Shown: piece by piece, positions 1 to 10,388 of the stretch | Numbering within the stretch: position 1 is the stretch's first letter | Layout: every line of letters starts with the position of its first letter | Origin: Eubacterium sp. | GTDB lineage: Bacteria > Bacillota > Clostridia > Lachnospirales > Lachnospiraceae | Assembly: GCA_017514785.1 (NCBI GenBank) | Contig: JAFWIO010000076.1 | Location: 62,001 to 126,000, forward strand | Length of the DNA: 64,000 nucleotides | Direction: 5' to 3' | The notes under the pieces: model-generated | What the model was told of the DNA's origin: nothing | Database searches by the model: none | What the model saw: only the letters and a program-made list of their open reading frames with translations | Program-made: the position numbers and the translations under genes

Positions 1-1
1 A

Positions 2-1321
2 GTTTCAAGTGTAAGTAAGGGCCCTGCTGTTACAAGATATGAATTACAACCAGAGCAAGGTACACGTGTTAATAAGATTACAAACCTTGCAGATGATATT
101 AAACTGGCAATGGCTGCGGAAGATATTCGTATCGAGGCACCAATCCCTGGTAAAGCTGCTGTTGGTATTGAGATTCCAAACAGCGGAAGAGATATGGTTT
201 ACCTAAAAGACCTTCTAAACACTCCAGAGATTAAGCAGAGCAAGTCTAACTTAGCATTCCCTGCCGGCAAAGACATAGCAGGTAAGGTTGTGATAGGCGA
301 TGTGGCTAAGATGCCTCATATGCTAATAGCTGGTACAACAGGTGCTGGTAAATCGGTATTTACAAACTCAATTTTGATGAGCGTGCTATATAGAACTACA
401 CCTAATGACGTTCGTGTAATCGTTATCGACCCTAAGGTAGTTGAGTTCCAGGTATACAACGGAATTCCACACTTGCTATATCCGGTAGTTACTGATCCTA
501 AGCGTGCTGCAGGTATTCTTAACTGGGCAGTGGCTGAGATGACAAACAGATATAAACAGTTTGCCGATGCCGGAACTAGAGATATTGAAGGATATAACGC
601 AAAAGTAAAAGCTGGCGTAACTGATGAGAATGGACAACCTCTTGAGAAGATGCCACAGATTTTGATTATTATAGACGAGTTGGCTGACCTTATGATGGTC
701 GCTGCAAAGGAAGTGGAAGAAGCAATATGTCGTTTGGCACAGTTAGCAAGAGCAGCTGGTATCCATATGGTTATTGCTACACAGCGTCCTTCAGTTGATG
801 TAATCACAGGTCTTATTAAAGCCAACGTACCATCAAGAGTTGCTCTTACAGTGGCTTCTGGTACAGACTCTAGAACTATTATCGATATGAATGGTGCTGA
901 GAAACTACTCGGTCTTGGTGACATGTTGTTCTACCCGGCAGGATATGTTAAACCTATCCGTTTGCAGGGCGCATATGTTTCTGAGAAAGAGATTAAGGAT
1001 ACAGTAGACTTTATTAAAGCTAACAGTAGTGAAGCCCAATACGAAGAAGGCATAGATGCAAAGCTTACATCTGATGCTGAGGCAGCTGCAGGCGGCGGAG
1101 ATGAGAGAGACGTTCTCTTTGGCGATGCCGGAAGATTATGTATCCAAAAAGACAAAGGCTCAACTAGTATGATTCAAAGACAGTTTAGAGTTGGTTTCAA
1201 CAGAGCTGCCAGAATTATGGATCAGCTATACGATGCCGGTGTGGTAGGACAAGAAGAGACTAATAAACCTAGAAAGGTTTTGATGAGCTTAGAAGAGTTC
1301 GAAGAAATGCTAAGTCAGTAA
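2..1321 (+). CDS. ftsK: DNA translocase FtsK/SpoIIIE, C-terminal part (5' end outside window)
   Basis: Open reading frame already running at the window edge (first full codon at base 2), so the membrane N-terminus is missing. The motor domain is clear: Walker A GTTGAGKS near 330-355, Walker B ILIIIDELADLM near 658-693, the ATQRPS motif near 778-792, and a C-terminal winged-helix gamma domain (GSTSMIQRQFRVGFNRAARI, about 1156-1215) that in this family reads KOPS/SRS sequences on DNA. The family pumps chromosomal DNA through the division septum or into the forespore as a hexameric ATPase. FtsK and SpoIIIE cannot be told apart without the N-terminus. A hairpin terminator follows directly. Confidence 0.95.
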   Translation, partial: VSSVSKGPAVTRYELQPEQGTRVNKITNLADDIKLAMAAEDIRIEAPIPGKAAVGIEIPNSGRDMVYLKDLLNTPEIKQSKSNLAFPAGKDIAGKVVIGDVAKMPHMLIAGTTGAGKSVFTNSILMSVLYRTTPNDVRVIVIDPKVVEFQVYNGIPHLLYPVVTDPKRAAGILNWAVAEMTNRYKQFADAGTRDIEGYNAKVKAGVTDENGQPLEKMPQILIIIDELADLMMVAAKEVEEAICRLAQLARAAGIHMVIATQRPSVDVITGLIKANVPSRVALTVASGTDSRTIIDMNGAEKLLGLGDMLFYPAGYVKPIRLQGAYVSEKEIKDTVDFIKANSSEAQYEEGIDAKLTSDAEAAAGGGDERDVLFGDAGRLCIQKDKGSTSMIQRQFRVGFNRAARIMDQLYDAGVVGQEETNKPRKVLMSLEEFEEMLSQ

Positions 1322-1325
1322 AATA

Positions 1326-1353
1326 AAAAGGCGAAGGATATCCTTTGCCTTTT
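1326..1353 (+). terminator. Intrinsic terminator after ftsK
   Basis: Near-perfect inverted repeat: 1326-1338 pairs with 1341-1353 with one G-T pair, ending in TTTT. It starts five bases after the ftsK stop and separates ftsK from fhs. Confidence 0.75.
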
Positions 1354-1393
1354 AACCATATTTAAGAGGAAAAATCTTTAGGAAGGTGAAACG

Positions 1394-3064
1394 ATGAAAA
1401 CAGATATTGAGATTGCTCAAGAAGCAAAAATGATGCCAATAAAAGATGTGGCAGCAAAACTTGGTTTAACAGAAGATGATTTGGAACTTTACGGAAAGTA
1501 CAAAGCAAAGATTTCAAATGATTACTACGACAAAATTAAGAACAACGAAGATGGAAAACTAATTCTAGTTACAGCTATCAATCCAACTCCAGCAGGAGAA
1601 GGTAAGACTACTGTGACAGTGGGACTTGGTGAAGCGTTTGGACAGCTTGATAAAAAGTGTGTTATCGCACTTCGCGAGCCATCCCTTGGACCTTGCTTTG
1701 GTATTAAGGGTGGAGCTGCAGGTGGCGGATACGCTCAGGTAGTTCCTATGGAAGATTTGAATCTTCACTTTACAGGTGACTTCCATGCTATCACTTCAGC
1801 AAACAACCTTTGTGCTGCTATGCTAGATAATTCAATCAAGCAGGACAATGAACTAAACATCGATCCAGAAAAAGTTGTTTGGAAGAGATGTGTGGATATA
1901 AACGATAGAGTTCTTCGTAACATCATAGTTGGACGTGGCCGTGATGTGGACGGAGTAGAAAGAGAAGACCACTTCGTAATCACAGTTGCTTCTGAGATTA
2001 TGGCTATTCTTTGTTTGGCAAATGACTATGCAGATTTAAAAGATAGACTTGGAAAGATTATCGTTGCATACACTTATGATGGAAAGCCAGTTACAGCGAA
2101 AGACATTAAGGCGGTTGGTTCTATGGCAGCGCTTCTAAAGGATGCTATGAAACCTAACCTAATTCAAACACTAGAGCATACACCAGCGTTAGTTCACGGC
2201 GGACCTTTCGCTAACATCGCTCATGGTTGTAACTCAGTCCGTGCTACAAAGACAGCTCTAAAGATGGCAGACTATGTGATTACTGAGGCAGGCTTTGGCG
2301 CAGACTTAGGTGCTGAGAAGTTCCTAGACATCAAATGTCGCAAAGCAGGACTTAAACCGGATGCAGTAGTTTTGGTTGCAACAGTTCGTGCGCTCAAGTA
2401 CAACGGTGGAATGCCTAGAGAAGATTTGCAGACTGAGGACTTAGATGCCCTCGCCAAAGGTATCGTAAACCTAGAAAAACATATTGAAAATATACAGCAG
2501 TACGATGTGCCAGTAGTAGTTACACTAAACCAGTTTGGTACAGACACTGATGCAGAATTAGAATTTGTTAAAAACTTCTGTGAGGAGCGTGGTTGTGAAT
2601 TCGCCCCAGCCAAAGTATTTAAAGACGGCGGCAAAGGTGGAATCGAGTTAGCAGAAAAGATTATCGAGACTATCGAAACTAAACCTTCTAACTATCACCC
2701 ACTTTACACAGATGATATGTCTATCAAAGAAAAAATAGAGACTGTCGCTACAAAGATTTATGGAGCAGACGGTGTTACATATTCTGATGAGGCAAACGAG
2801 GCTATCGCAAAGATAGAGGAACTTGGATTCAGTGATTGTCCAGTTTGTATGGCAAAGACTCAATACTCTTTGTCGGACGATAAAGAAAAACTTGGACGTC
2901 CAGAAAACTTCACAATCAACATCAGAGAAGTGTATATGTCTGCAGGTGCTGGATTTGTAGTTGCCATTACAGGAACTATTATGACAATGCCTGGACTATC
3001 AAAAACTCCAGCAGCGTTTGGAATTGATTTGACAGACGACGGAAAGATTACTGGATTGTTCTAA
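1394..3064 (+). CDS. fhs: Formate--tetrahydrofolate ligase
   Basis: ATP-dependent ligation of formate to tetrahydrofolate, giving 10-formyl-THF for purines, fMet-tRNA or the methyl branch of the Wood-Ljungdahl pathway. 556 residues is the usual length. Visible motifs are the P-loop [11 protein letters not shown] (about residue 64) and the conserved [21 protein letters not shown] segment (about residue 95). The start ATG is preceded by AGGAAGGTGA. folD follows 31 bp later, so the pair interconverts formate, formyl-, methenyl- and methylene-THF. No fchA, metF or CO dehydrogenase genes are nearby, so the context points to folate one-carbon supply and does not by itself show acetogenesis. Confidence 0.97.
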   Translation: MKTDIEIAQEAKMMPIKDVAAKLGLTEDDLELYGKYKAKISNDYYDKIKNNEDGKLILVTAINPTPAGEGKTTVTVGLGEAFGQLDKKCVIALREPSLGPCFGIKGGAAGGGYAQVVPMEDLNLHFTGDFHAITSANNLCAAMLDNSIKQDNELNIDPEKVVWKRCVDINDRVLRNIIVGRGRDVDGVEREDHFVITVASEIMAILCLANDYADLKDRLGKIIVAYTYDGKPVTAKDIKAVGSMAALLKDAMKPNLIQTLEHTPALVHGGPFANIAHGCNSVRATKTALKMADYVITEAGFGADLGAEKFLDIKCRKAGLKPDAVVLVATVRALKYNGGMPREDLQTEDLDALAKGIVNLEKHIENIQQYDVPVVVTLNQFGTDTDAELEFVKNFCEERGCEFAPAKVFKDGGKGGIELAEKIIETIETKPSNYHPLYTDDMSIKEKIETVATKIYGADGVTYSDEANEAIAKIEELGFSDCPVCMAKTQYSLSDDKEKLGRPENFTINIREVYMSAGAGFVVAITGTIMTMPGLSKTPAAFGIDLTDDGKITGLF

Positions 3065-3104
3065 TCCATATTGAATAAAAAATTAAGAAAGACTGGTGAA
3101 CAAA

Positions 3105-3944
3105 ATGATAATAGATGGAAAAAAGATTTCAACAGAAATAAAGGACGAATTAAAAGAGCAAGTAGCGAAGTTAAAGGCTGAAGGCGTAGAAGTTACTCTT
3201 GCTGTAGTAAAAGTGGGAGAGGACCCTGCATCAGCAGTTTATGTTCGCAACAAAGAAAAAGCTTGCGAGTACATTGGCATTAACTCAAAGAAGATTGAAA
3301 TGCCAGAAGAAACTACTGAAGAAGAGTTGCTTAAGTTAGTGGACGATCTAAATACAGATCCAGCCATCAACGGAATTTTAGTTCAGCTTCCTTTGCCAAA
3401 ACATATAGATGAGAACAAGATATTGCTTGCAATTGACCCTATGAAAGACGTGGACGGTTTCCACCCAGTAAACGTAGGTAAGATGGTGATAGGTGAGGAG
3501 TCATTCCTTCCTTGTACACCGGCGGGCATTATTGAAATGATAAAAAGAAGCGGCCTTGATATTGAGGGCAAAGAGTGCGTGATTATCGGAAGAAGTAATA
3601 TCGTTGGTAAGCCAATGGCTATCTTGATGCTAAGAGAAAACGCTACAGTTACAGTTACTCACTCTCGTACAAAAGATTTGCCAGAAGTTTGCAAGCGAGC
3701 AGACATCATAGTGGCAGCTTTGGGCAAGGCTAAGTTTGTGACAAAAGACTTCGTCAAAGAAGGAGCAATTATTATAGACGTTGGAATGGACCGCGATGAA
3801 GACGGTAAACTTTGCGGCGATGTGGACTTTGACGAGGTTGAGCCAATAGCATCAGCTATCACTCCAGTGCCAGGCGGCGTTGGACCAATGACAGTAACAA
3901 TGCTTTTAGTTAACTGCTTAAGGAGCGTAGAACTAAATAAATAG
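3105..3944 (+). CDS. folD: Bifunctional methylene-THF dehydrogenase / methenyl-THF cyclohydrolase
   Basis: Converts 5,10-methylene-THF to 10-formyl-THF by NAD(P)-linked oxidation and hydrolysis. Family motifs: [31 protein letters not shown], the Rossmann [11 protein letters not shown] and the C-terminal [16 protein letters not shown] chose ATG 3105 (279 aa) over the in-frame GTG at 3096, because GGTGA at 3095-3099 then sits 5 bases upstream as ribosome site and the protein begins MIIDGKKIS as in homologues. It is probably co-transcribed with fhs. Confidence 0.96.
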   Translation: MIIDGKKISTEIKDELKEQVAKLKAEGVEVTLAVVKVGEDPASAVYVRNKEKACEYIGINSKKIEMPEETTEEELLKLVDDLNTDPAINGILVQLPLPKHIDENKILLAIDPMKDVDGFHPVNVGKMVIGEESFLPCTPAGIIEMIKRSGLDIEGKECVIIGRSNIVGKPMAILMLRENATVTVTHSRTKDLPEVCKRADIIVAALGKAKFVTKDFVKEGAIIIDVGMDRDEDGKLCGDVDFDEVEPIASAITPVPGGVGPMTVTMLLVNCLRSVELNK

Positions 3945-3955
3945 GGATTAACTAT

Positions 3956-6178
3956 ATGAAATTTGCGAAAGTAATAGTTGATATTTCCCTAGACAAAATC
4001 GACAGACCTTTTGACTATATTATTCCTGAAAGTTTGGAATCTAAGATACAAGCTGGAACACCAGTCATCATTCCTTTTGGAAAGGGCAATCGCGAGATTA
4101 AGGGTTTTGTGATTGATGTGGTGGGAGATACTGACTTTGATAAATCAAAACTTAAGAGTATAAAGTCAGTGGCCGATTCTGATGTGGAAGCAGAGCAGGA
4201 GTTGATTGGTCTTGCTTGGTGGATAAAAGAGCACTACGCATCTACTATGAATCAGGCGCTTAAAACAGTGCTTCCTGTAAAGCAGAAGGTTAGGCAAAAT
4301 CAAAATCAGACAGTTGTCTTAAATATAGATAACGTGGATGAGAAGATTGAGCAGTACACTAAGAAAAATGCAAAGGCAAGAGTTAGACTTCTTAAGGAGC
4401 TTAAGACTTCAAAGCAGATTTCAAAAGATATAGTTAAAAACAAGCTAAATATTTCTCCAAGTACTCTAAAGACTATGGAAGAGTTGGGGGATATAAAGGT
4501 AGAGTCAGAGGTGGCTTACAGAACACCTTATGACGAATCGTTGGGTGAGTATAATATCAAGCTTAATGACGAGCAGGAAAAAGTATCAGAAGCTATTAAA
4601 GATACTATGACCTTTGAAAAAGATGGAAGAGTGAATGTTCACTTGATCCATGGAATCACAGGTAGTGGAAAGACTGAAGTCTATATGGACTTGATTGACC
4701 ACTGTTTGGCGAAGGGTAAGCAAGCGATAGTTCTTATTCCAGAGATTGCTCTTACATTCCAGACAATGAAACGTTTTTCGCAGAAGTTTAAAGACAACGT
4801 TTCATTCATTCACTCAAAACTTTCAAAGGGTGAGAGGTTTGATCAATTCGAGAGAGCTAGAAATAAAGACATCTCAGTTATGATTGGACCAAGATCGGCC
4901 TTGTTCACTCCATTCCCTGACTTGGGATTGATAGTGATAGACGAAGAACACGAGACTTCATACAAGTCAGAGTCAGTTCCAAAGTATCACGCAATAGAAG
5001 TAGCCCAGAAGCGCGCGCTAGACAACGGCGCCACAGTAGTGCTAGGTTCAGCCACTCCATCTATGGAGTCGTACTACAGAGCAAAAGAAGGCTATTACAA
5101 ACTTCATAAATTAACAAAGAGAGAAAAAGGAGATGTGCCTGATGTCGAGATAATCGACATGAGAGAGGAGCACGAAAAAGGTAACAAATCAATCATTAGC
5201 GAAAGACTAAGAGATTTGATTACAGATAGATTATCAAGAAAAGAACAAACTATGTTATTCCTAAACAGAAGAGGAATTTCAAGAGTTGTTTCTTGTAAGA
5301 ATTGTGGAGAGGCAATCAAGTGCGACCACTGCGATGTAACTTTAACCCTTCATCGTGGAAGCACTATGAAATGTCACTACTGCGGAAGAGAAAAGATTCT
5401 TCCAAAGGTTTGTCCAAAATGTGGTTCCAAATACCTTTCAAGAATGGGTACAGGAACGCAGGCCATAGAGGATGAGATTAAAGAAATGTTTCCTCAGGCC
5501 AAAGTATTAAGAATGGACAGAGACACCACATCCACTAAAGATGGACATGCAGAAATCTTGTCCGCGTTTGAGAGTGGAGATGCAGACATTTTGGTTGGAA
5601 CACAGATGATCGTGAAAGGTCATGACTTTCCAAATGTCACATTGGTGGGAGTGTTGGCTGCTGACATGTCTTTGTATGTGCCAGACTACACAGCAACAGA
5701 GCGCACTTTCCAACTTATATGCCAGGCGGCAGGACGTGCTGGAAGAGGCGAAGGCAAAGGCGAAGTAGTAGTTCAAACTTACTCGCCAGACAACTACGGA
5801 ATTGAGACAGCTTGCAAGCAAGATTACGAGTCATTCTTTGAGAATGAACTTCCATACAGAAAACTTTCTCAATATCCACCAGTTGTAAATATGGTTAGCA
5901 TCTTAATCCAAGATAAAAATAAGAGAAAGCTAGATGTGGCCACAGAGCAGATTGCAAACCTTATAAAACAGGTTAAGGAAAAGAAGTACAATGAATTGTT
6001 TATCATTGGACCATCTATTCCACAAATTTCGTTTATCAACGATGTGCACAGAAGCATCATTTATATAAAGGGTACAAGTATTACAAACTTAATCAATTTG
6101 AAAAACTATTTAGAAGATGTAATTAATAAATCAGACAAACTAAAGTATGTAAATGTTCAGTTTGATTTTAAGTCATAA
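3956..6178 (+). CDS. priA: Primosomal replication restart helicase
   Basis: Superfamily 2 helicase that reloads the replisome at stalled forks. Seen: N-terminal 3'-DNA-binding region, Walker A HGITGSGKTEVYM (about residue 230), DEEH box VIDEEHETSYK, the eight-cysteine zinc-binding segment between helicase lobes (CKNCG, CDHCD, CHYCG, CPKCG) and motif VI QAAGRAGRGEG. 740 residues is typical. First gene of the tight priA-def-fmt run: def starts 11 bases after its stop. Confidence 0.97.
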   Translation: MKFAKVIVDISLDKIDRPFDYIIPESLESKIQAGTPVIIPFGKGNREIKGFVIDVVGDTDFDKSKLKSIKSVADSDVEAEQELIGLAWWIKEHYASTMNQALKTVLPVKQKVRQNQNQTVVLNIDNVDEKIEQYTKKNAKARVRLLKELKTSKQISKDIVKNKLNISPSTLKTMEELGDIKVESEVAYRTPYDESLGEYNIKLNDEQEKVSEAIKDTMTFEKDGRVNVHLIHGITGSGKTEVYMDLIDHCLAKGKQAIVLIPEIALTFQTMKRFSQKFKDNVSFIHSKLSKGERFDQFERARNKDISVMIGPRSALFTPFPDLGLIVIDEEHETSYKSESVPKYHAIEVAQKRALDNGATVVLGSATPSMESYYRAKEGYYKLHKLTKREKGDVPDVEIIDMREEHEKGNKSIISERLRDLITDRLSRKEQTMLFLNRRGISRVVSCKNCGEAIKCDHCDVTLTLHRGSTMKCHYCGREKILPKVCPKCGSKYLSRMGTGTQAIEDEIKEMFPQAKVLRMDRDTTSTKDGHAEILSAFESGDADILVGTQMIVKGHDFPNVTLVGVLAADMSLYVPDYTATERTFQLICQAAGRAGRGEGKGEVVVQTYSPDNYGIETACKQDYESFFENELPYRKLSQYPPVVNMVSILIQDKNKRKLDVATEQIANLIKQVKEKKYNELFIIGPSIPQISFINDVHRSIIYIKGTSITNLINLKNYLEDVINKSDKLKYVNVQFDFKS

Positions 6179-6189
6179 AGGAGAGAAAC

Positions 6190-6687
6190 ATGGCTATTAG
6201 AAACATAAGAGAATTGGGTGATGACGTCCTCCGCAAAGAATGCAAGGAAGTAAAGGATGTTAATCGCCGTACTAGAATTTTAATAGACGATATGTTTGAC
6301 ACTATGTATGAAGCAAATGGTGTTGGACTTGCTGCGCCACAAGTTGGAATCTTAAAGAGAATCTTTGTTGTGGACGTGGGCGATGAAGAAGGAAATAACA
6401 AACCGTTTGTCTTTGTTAATCCAGAAATACTTGAGCGCAATGGAGTTCAGGTGGGATTTGAAGGATGCTTGAGTGTCCCAGGCAAATCAGGAAAAGTAGC
6501 CAGAGCTGAAAAGGTAAGAGTTAAGGCCTTTAACGCGGACATGGAAGAGTTTGAGATGGAAGCAGAAGGTTTTCTAGCAAGAGCTATTCAGCACGAGTAC
6601 GATCACCTAAACGGTGTTGTCTATGTAGATAAAGTAGAGGGAAGACTCTACGATAACGAAGAATTACAAGAGGTTGAAGCAGAATGA
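6190..6687 (+). CDS. def: Peptide deformylase
   Basis: Removes the N-formyl group from nascent proteins. All three metal-site motifs are present: GVGLAAPQVG (motif 1), EGCLSVPG (motif 2, metal-binding Cys) and QHEYDHLNG (motif 3, HExxH). 165 residues. A strong AAAGGAGAG precedes the ATG. The stop codon overlaps the fmt start (ATGA), so translation is coupled to the enzyme that adds the formyl group it later removes. The formyl donor comes from fhs/folD just upstream. Confidence 0.97.
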   Translation: MAIRNIRELGDDVLRKECKEVKDVNRRTRILIDDMFDTMYEANGVGLAAPQVGILKRIFVVDVGDEEGNNKPFVFVNPEILERNGVQVGFEGCLSVPGKSGKVARAEKVRVKAFNADMEEFEMEAEGFLARAIQHEYDHLNGVVYVDKVEGRLYDNEELQEVEAE

Positions 6688-7601
6688 GAGTAGTATTTAT
6701 GGGAACGCCAGATTTCTCAGTGCCAGCGCTTGAAAGAATAGCGACAGAGCACGAGGTGGTGGCTGTAGTTACTCAAAAAGATAAGCCAAAAGGAAGAGGT
6801 ATGAGTGTCAGCTACACACCGGTTAAGGAATCTGCATTAAAACTAAATATTCCTATTTATCAGCCTGACAAAGTAAAAGAAGAAAGCTTCGTGAAAGAAC
6901 TAAGAGAACTTAATCCAGATGTGATAGTTGTTATCGCATTTGGACAGATTTTGTCTAATGATATTTTAACGTTGCCAAAGTATGGTTGTATTAACGTTCA
7001 CGCATCACTTCTTCCAAAGTACAGAGGAGCGGCTCCTATCCAGTGGGCAGTTATAGACGGTGAGGAGAAGAGTGGCGTTTGTACTATGAAGATGGACGAA
7101 GGTTTGGACACTGGAGACATTATAGATGTGGACGAAATCACATTAGATCCAAAAGAGACAGGCGGGAGCCTATTTGATAAATTAGCAAAGCTAGGTGGAG
7201 AACTAATTCTAAAGACACTTCAAAACCTAGAGTTTGGTAAAGCAACATTTATAAAACAAGATGACTCAAAATCTACTTACGCTAAGAAAATGACAAAAGA
7301 GTTGGGTCACATTGATTTTACAAAGGATGCCGAAAGCATAGAGAGACTTATCCGTGGTCTTAATCCATGGCCTAGTGCATTTACATATTTAGATGGCAAG
7401 GTTATGAAGATTTGGGATGCGGATGTAGTGGACGCAGGCGGTGTTCCTGGCACAGTGATAAGCGAAGACAAAGATTCATTTGTTATTGCAACAGGAAGTA
7501 AGGCGCTTAAAGTAAATGAACTTCAGCTAGAAGGCAAGAAACGCATGAAAGCATCTGACTTCTTAAATGGCAGAAGCATAGAGGGTAGTAAACTTGGCTA
7601 A
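6684..7601 (+). CDS. fmt: Methionyl-tRNA formyltransferase
   Basis: Formylates initiator Met-tRNA using 10-formyl-THF. N-terminal Rossmann domain with FMGTPDFSVPAL, the catalytic/folate-binding NVHASLLPKYRGAAPIQWA, and a C-terminal OB-like tRNA-binding domain (residues about 205-305). 305 residues, normal length. Its ATG overlaps the def stop by 4 bases, and its 3' end overlaps the TTG start of the next gene by 8 bases. Confidence 0.97.
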   Translation: MRVVFMGTPDFSVPALERIATEHEVVAVVTQKDKPKGRGMSVSYTPVKESALKLNIPIYQPDKVKEESFVKELRELNPDVIVVIAFGQILSNDILTLPKYGCINVHASLLPKYRGAAPIQWAVIDGEEKSGVCTMKMDEGLDTGDIIDVDEITLDPKETGGSLFDKLAKLGGELILKTLQNLEFGKATFIKQDDSKSTYAKKMTKELGHIDFTKDAESIERLIRGLNPWPSAFTYLDGKVMKIWDADVVDAGGVPGTVISEDKDSFVIATGSKALKVNELQLEGKKRMKASDFLNGRSIEGSKLG

Positions 7602-9033
7602 GAGTAAGAGCGTAAACAAAATACTATTAACATCACTGTTCTTTGTAAGTGCAGTGATTTTTCTCGTAATATTCTCTTGGAGCACATCGCCACTTTACAC
7701 TTTCTATGGATATGACTCAAGTATATTTAAAACGATGGGTAAGTTCACAGCCGATGGACTAATTCCCTACAAAGACTTTTTCGACCACAAGGGTCCAGTA
7801 ATAGTTTTTATAGAATGGTTAGGATTCGGCTTAACAAAAAACAATTACACATTACTTTTGCTCCAAGCCATTTTCCTAACAGTAGCACTTTACGGTGTGT
7901 ATAAAATTGCGAACATTTTTCTTGCAAACAAAAAGTCTGGTTTGCTAACGCTTATAACACTTCCAGTCTGTTCGTTCTTTATGACAGGGCAAGGTGGAAA
8001 CACAGTAGAAGAGTGGATCTTACCATTACTTGTTTGGAGTTCATACTTCGCAGTTAGATTTTTCGCCTACAAAGAAAAAGAGCACAGCTTCAAATATTCA
8101 ATTCTCTACGGGGTAACAGTAGCATTTGCAGCATTCTCAAGATTGACTAATGCCACTCCAGTTTTGATATTTGCAATAATAATTTTTATATATTTACTAA
8201 AGCAAAAAGCATGGAAAAACATACTTAAAAACTTATTGGCATTTACTGTCGGTGTACTAATAATAACAATTCCAATATTAATTTGGTTTGCTATAAACGG
8301 TGCATTTAGCGATATGATTTATGCCACATTCGTTTTTAATTTCAAATACATGAAGTCAAGAAGTCTAGTACCAGATACTGGAAGACTACTAAGACACACA
8401 GCAAGATATTTATTGCCACTTATCTTTGCAGTAGTTCTTCAAATCGCGATGATTGTTAAGAAGAAAGATGTGTGGCTAAACGTTTCGCTTCTAATTCAAA
8501 CCGTAGTGGCAGTAGTGATGCAACTAACAAGCGCATTGTTCCCACACTATTTATACATCTGGGTCCCAACTATTGTTATCACACTTATTTTAGCTGTGAA
8601 AGACTACGGCGTAATGAAGTGGTTTGTAAGAGGCTATGCATTAGTTTTGTTAGTTATATTTATCGGGACAAACTTTTTGTCATTCAAGAGATATAACGAC
8701 TTTTTAAAAGACACAGCCCAGGCCTTTGTCGAGCGCGCCGAAGACATAGGAACTCATATTCCTGAAAACAAAAAAGTTTTGTCGGTCAACAACAACCCAT
8801 ACATTTATTTGGCAACAGACATCGACCCTTGCTACAAGTATTATCACACGCAGGATTTGCATTCGTCGTATGATTCCAAGACAAAGGAAGAGTGGTACCA
8901 ACTTATCAAGTCTAACGAGGCAGATTACTTGGTCATAAATAAACTGGGCAATTACCCTGTGTATAAACTAATCAAAAACACATACAAGATGAAATATCAA
9001 AACGATAGATTCATATTATTAGAGAGACAATAA
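7594..9033 (+). CDS. Polytopic membrane protein, GT-C (PMT/ArnT-like) glycosyltransferase candidate
   Basis: 479 residues with a first membrane segment at about 10-30 and many further hydrophobic segments, ending in a soluble C-terminal region of about 110 residues. The first extracellular loop holds an acidic motif (GYDSSIF) and then PYKDFFDHKGPVIVF, the arrangement seen in GT-C lipid-linked sugar transferases of the PMT/ArnT type. Start is TTG 7594, set by GAGGG at 7581-7585 and the 8-base overlap with fmt; no ATG exists near the N-terminus. It sits between fmt and rsmB, where relatives often have other genes. Substrate unknown; the family assignment comes from motif shape only. Confidence 0.6.
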   Translation: MAKSKSVNKILLTSLFFVSAVIFLVIFSWSTSPLYTFYGYDSSIFKTMGKFTADGLIPYKDFFDHKGPVIVFIEWLGFGLTKNNYTLLLLQAIFLTVALYGVYKIANIFLANKKSGLLTLITLPVCSFFMTGQGGNTVEEWILPLLVWSSYFAVRFFAYKEKEHSFKYSILYGVTVAFAAFSRLTNATPVLIFAIIIFIYLLKQKAWKNILKNLLAFTVGVLIITIPILIWFAINGAFSDMIYATFVFNFKYMKSRSLVPDTGRLLRHTARYLLPLIFAVVLQIAMIVKKKDVWLNVSLLIQTVVAVVMQLTSALFPHYLYIWVPTIVITLILAVKDYGVMKWFVRGYALVLLVIFIGTNFLSFKRYNDFLKDTAQAFVERAEDIGTHIPENKKVLSVNNNPYIYLATDIDPCYKYYHTQDLHSSYDSKTKEEWYQLIKSNEADYLVINKLGNYPVYKLIKNTYKMKYQNDRFILLERQ

Positions 9034-10386
9034 ATGGAAAACAAAGTAAACACTAGAAACGTAATATTAGATCTTCTCCTAGATGTTGAAAAGGGAAAGA
9101 TGAGCCATGTCGCGTTTAACGACCGAGTTAATCGCTTGATGAGCAATGGCATTTTTCTAGTAAAGCAAGACAGGGCTTTTGTTACACGCGTTTTCCAGGG
9201 AACATTAGAAAAGCAAATTGAACTTGATTATATTATTAATCAGTTTTCAAATATAAAGACAACTAAGATGAAACCAGTCATTAGAAATGTGCTTCGCATG
9301 TCCGTGTATCAATTAAAGTATATGGACTCCGTGCCAGAGCGAGCAGTAGTGAGCGAGGCAGTAAAGATTGTACAGAAGCGTAAGTTCGTACATCTTAAAG
9401 GTTTCGTGAATGGTGTTCTAAGAACTATTATTCGTGAGATGGATAACATTAAGTATCCAACAGAGTACCCAGAGAACCTATCCGTGGAATACTCAGTTCC
9501 AGTCTGGATGATTGAGCTCTTTGACGAGCAATACGGCTCCGCCAAAGAAATTCTAGATGGGCTAAATGAATCTCACGAGACAACTATTAGAGTGAACACA
9601 TCTAAAGCATCGGTGGAAGATGTAATAAACTTCCTTGAGTACAATGATGTAAAAGTTAGACGCTCAGAGTTAGTAGATGAAGTGTTATACATTTCAAACT
9701 ACGACACGCTAGATTCACTAAACATCTTCAAAGCGGGAATGGTTACAGTTCAAAACATTAGCTCAGTTTTAGTTGGACTAGTGGCAGCTCCACAGAAAGA
9801 TGATTACGTGGTGGATGTGTGTGCAGCGCCTGGTGGAAAGGCATTACACATAGCAGAACTACTAGATGGTTCAGGCACAGTAGATGCTAGAGACTTATCA
9901 GAAAACAAAACAAAACTAATTAAGCAAAACATTAAAAGGCTCGATTACAAAAATATAAAAGTATCCGAGCACGATGCAAAAGTGCTAGATGAGTCACTAG
10001 TAGAAAAGGCAGATATCGTAGTGGCAGATCTTCCTTGCTCAGGACTTGGAGTAATTGCAAACAAGAGCGATATCAAAAACAAAATGACAAAAGAACAGTT
10101 GGGTGAGCTTCAAAGTTTGCAAAGAGAAATCTTAGAAACTGTTTCTAAATATGTAAAGAAAGGTGGAAAATTAATATATTCTACCTGCACTATAAATAAA
10201 GACGAAAACGAAGTTAATGCTAGATGGATAGAAGACCTTGGTTTAAAGAAACAAGACATCGACTTAAAAAGCATATTATCAGTGGATAAGCTTCCATCTA
10301 ACATTAAAGAGATAGATGGCATGATCCAAATCCTACCAAGTGGAAATATGGATGGCTTCTTTGTCTCAGAATTCATAAAGGAATAG
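9034..10386 (+). CDS. rsmB: 16S rRNA m5C967 methyltransferase
   Basis: SAM-dependent methylation of cytosine 967 in 16S rRNA. Residues 1-140 are the NusB-like RNA-binding domain; the Rossmann methyltransferase follows, with SAM motif VDVCAAPGGKA (about 265-275), motif IV DLPCSGLGV and the catalytic-Cys motif YSTCTI. 450 residues. The ATG follows the upstream stop without any gap, so translation is probably coupled. Confidence 0.95.
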   Translation: MENKVNTRNVILDLLLDVEKGKMSHVAFNDRVNRLMSNGIFLVKQDRAFVTRVFQGTLEKQIELDYIINQFSNIKTTKMKPVIRNVLRMSVYQLKYMDSVPERAVVSEAVKIVQKRKFVHLKGFVNGVLRTIIREMDNIKYPTEYPENLSVEYSVPVWMIELFDEQYGSAKEILDGLNESHETTIRVNTSKASVEDVINFLEYNDVKVRRSELVDEVLYISNYDTLDSLNIFKAGMVTVQNISSVLVGLVAAPQKDDYVVDVCAAPGGKALHIAELLDGSGTVDARDLSENKTKLIKQNIKRLDYKNIKVSEHDAKVLDESLVEKADIVVADLPCSGLGVIANKSDIKNKMTKEQLGELQSLQREILETVSKYVKKGGKLIYSTCTINKDENEVNARWIEDLGLKKQDIDLKSILSVDKLPSNIKEIDGMIQILPSGNMDGFFVSEFIKE

Positions 10387-10388
10387 AT

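Noticed and set aside
1394..3944. fhs-folD as proof of an acetogenic Wood-Ljungdahl locus
   Set aside because: No CO dehydrogenase/acetyl-CoA synthase, metF or fchA nearby; the pair is common in non-acetogenic Clostridia.
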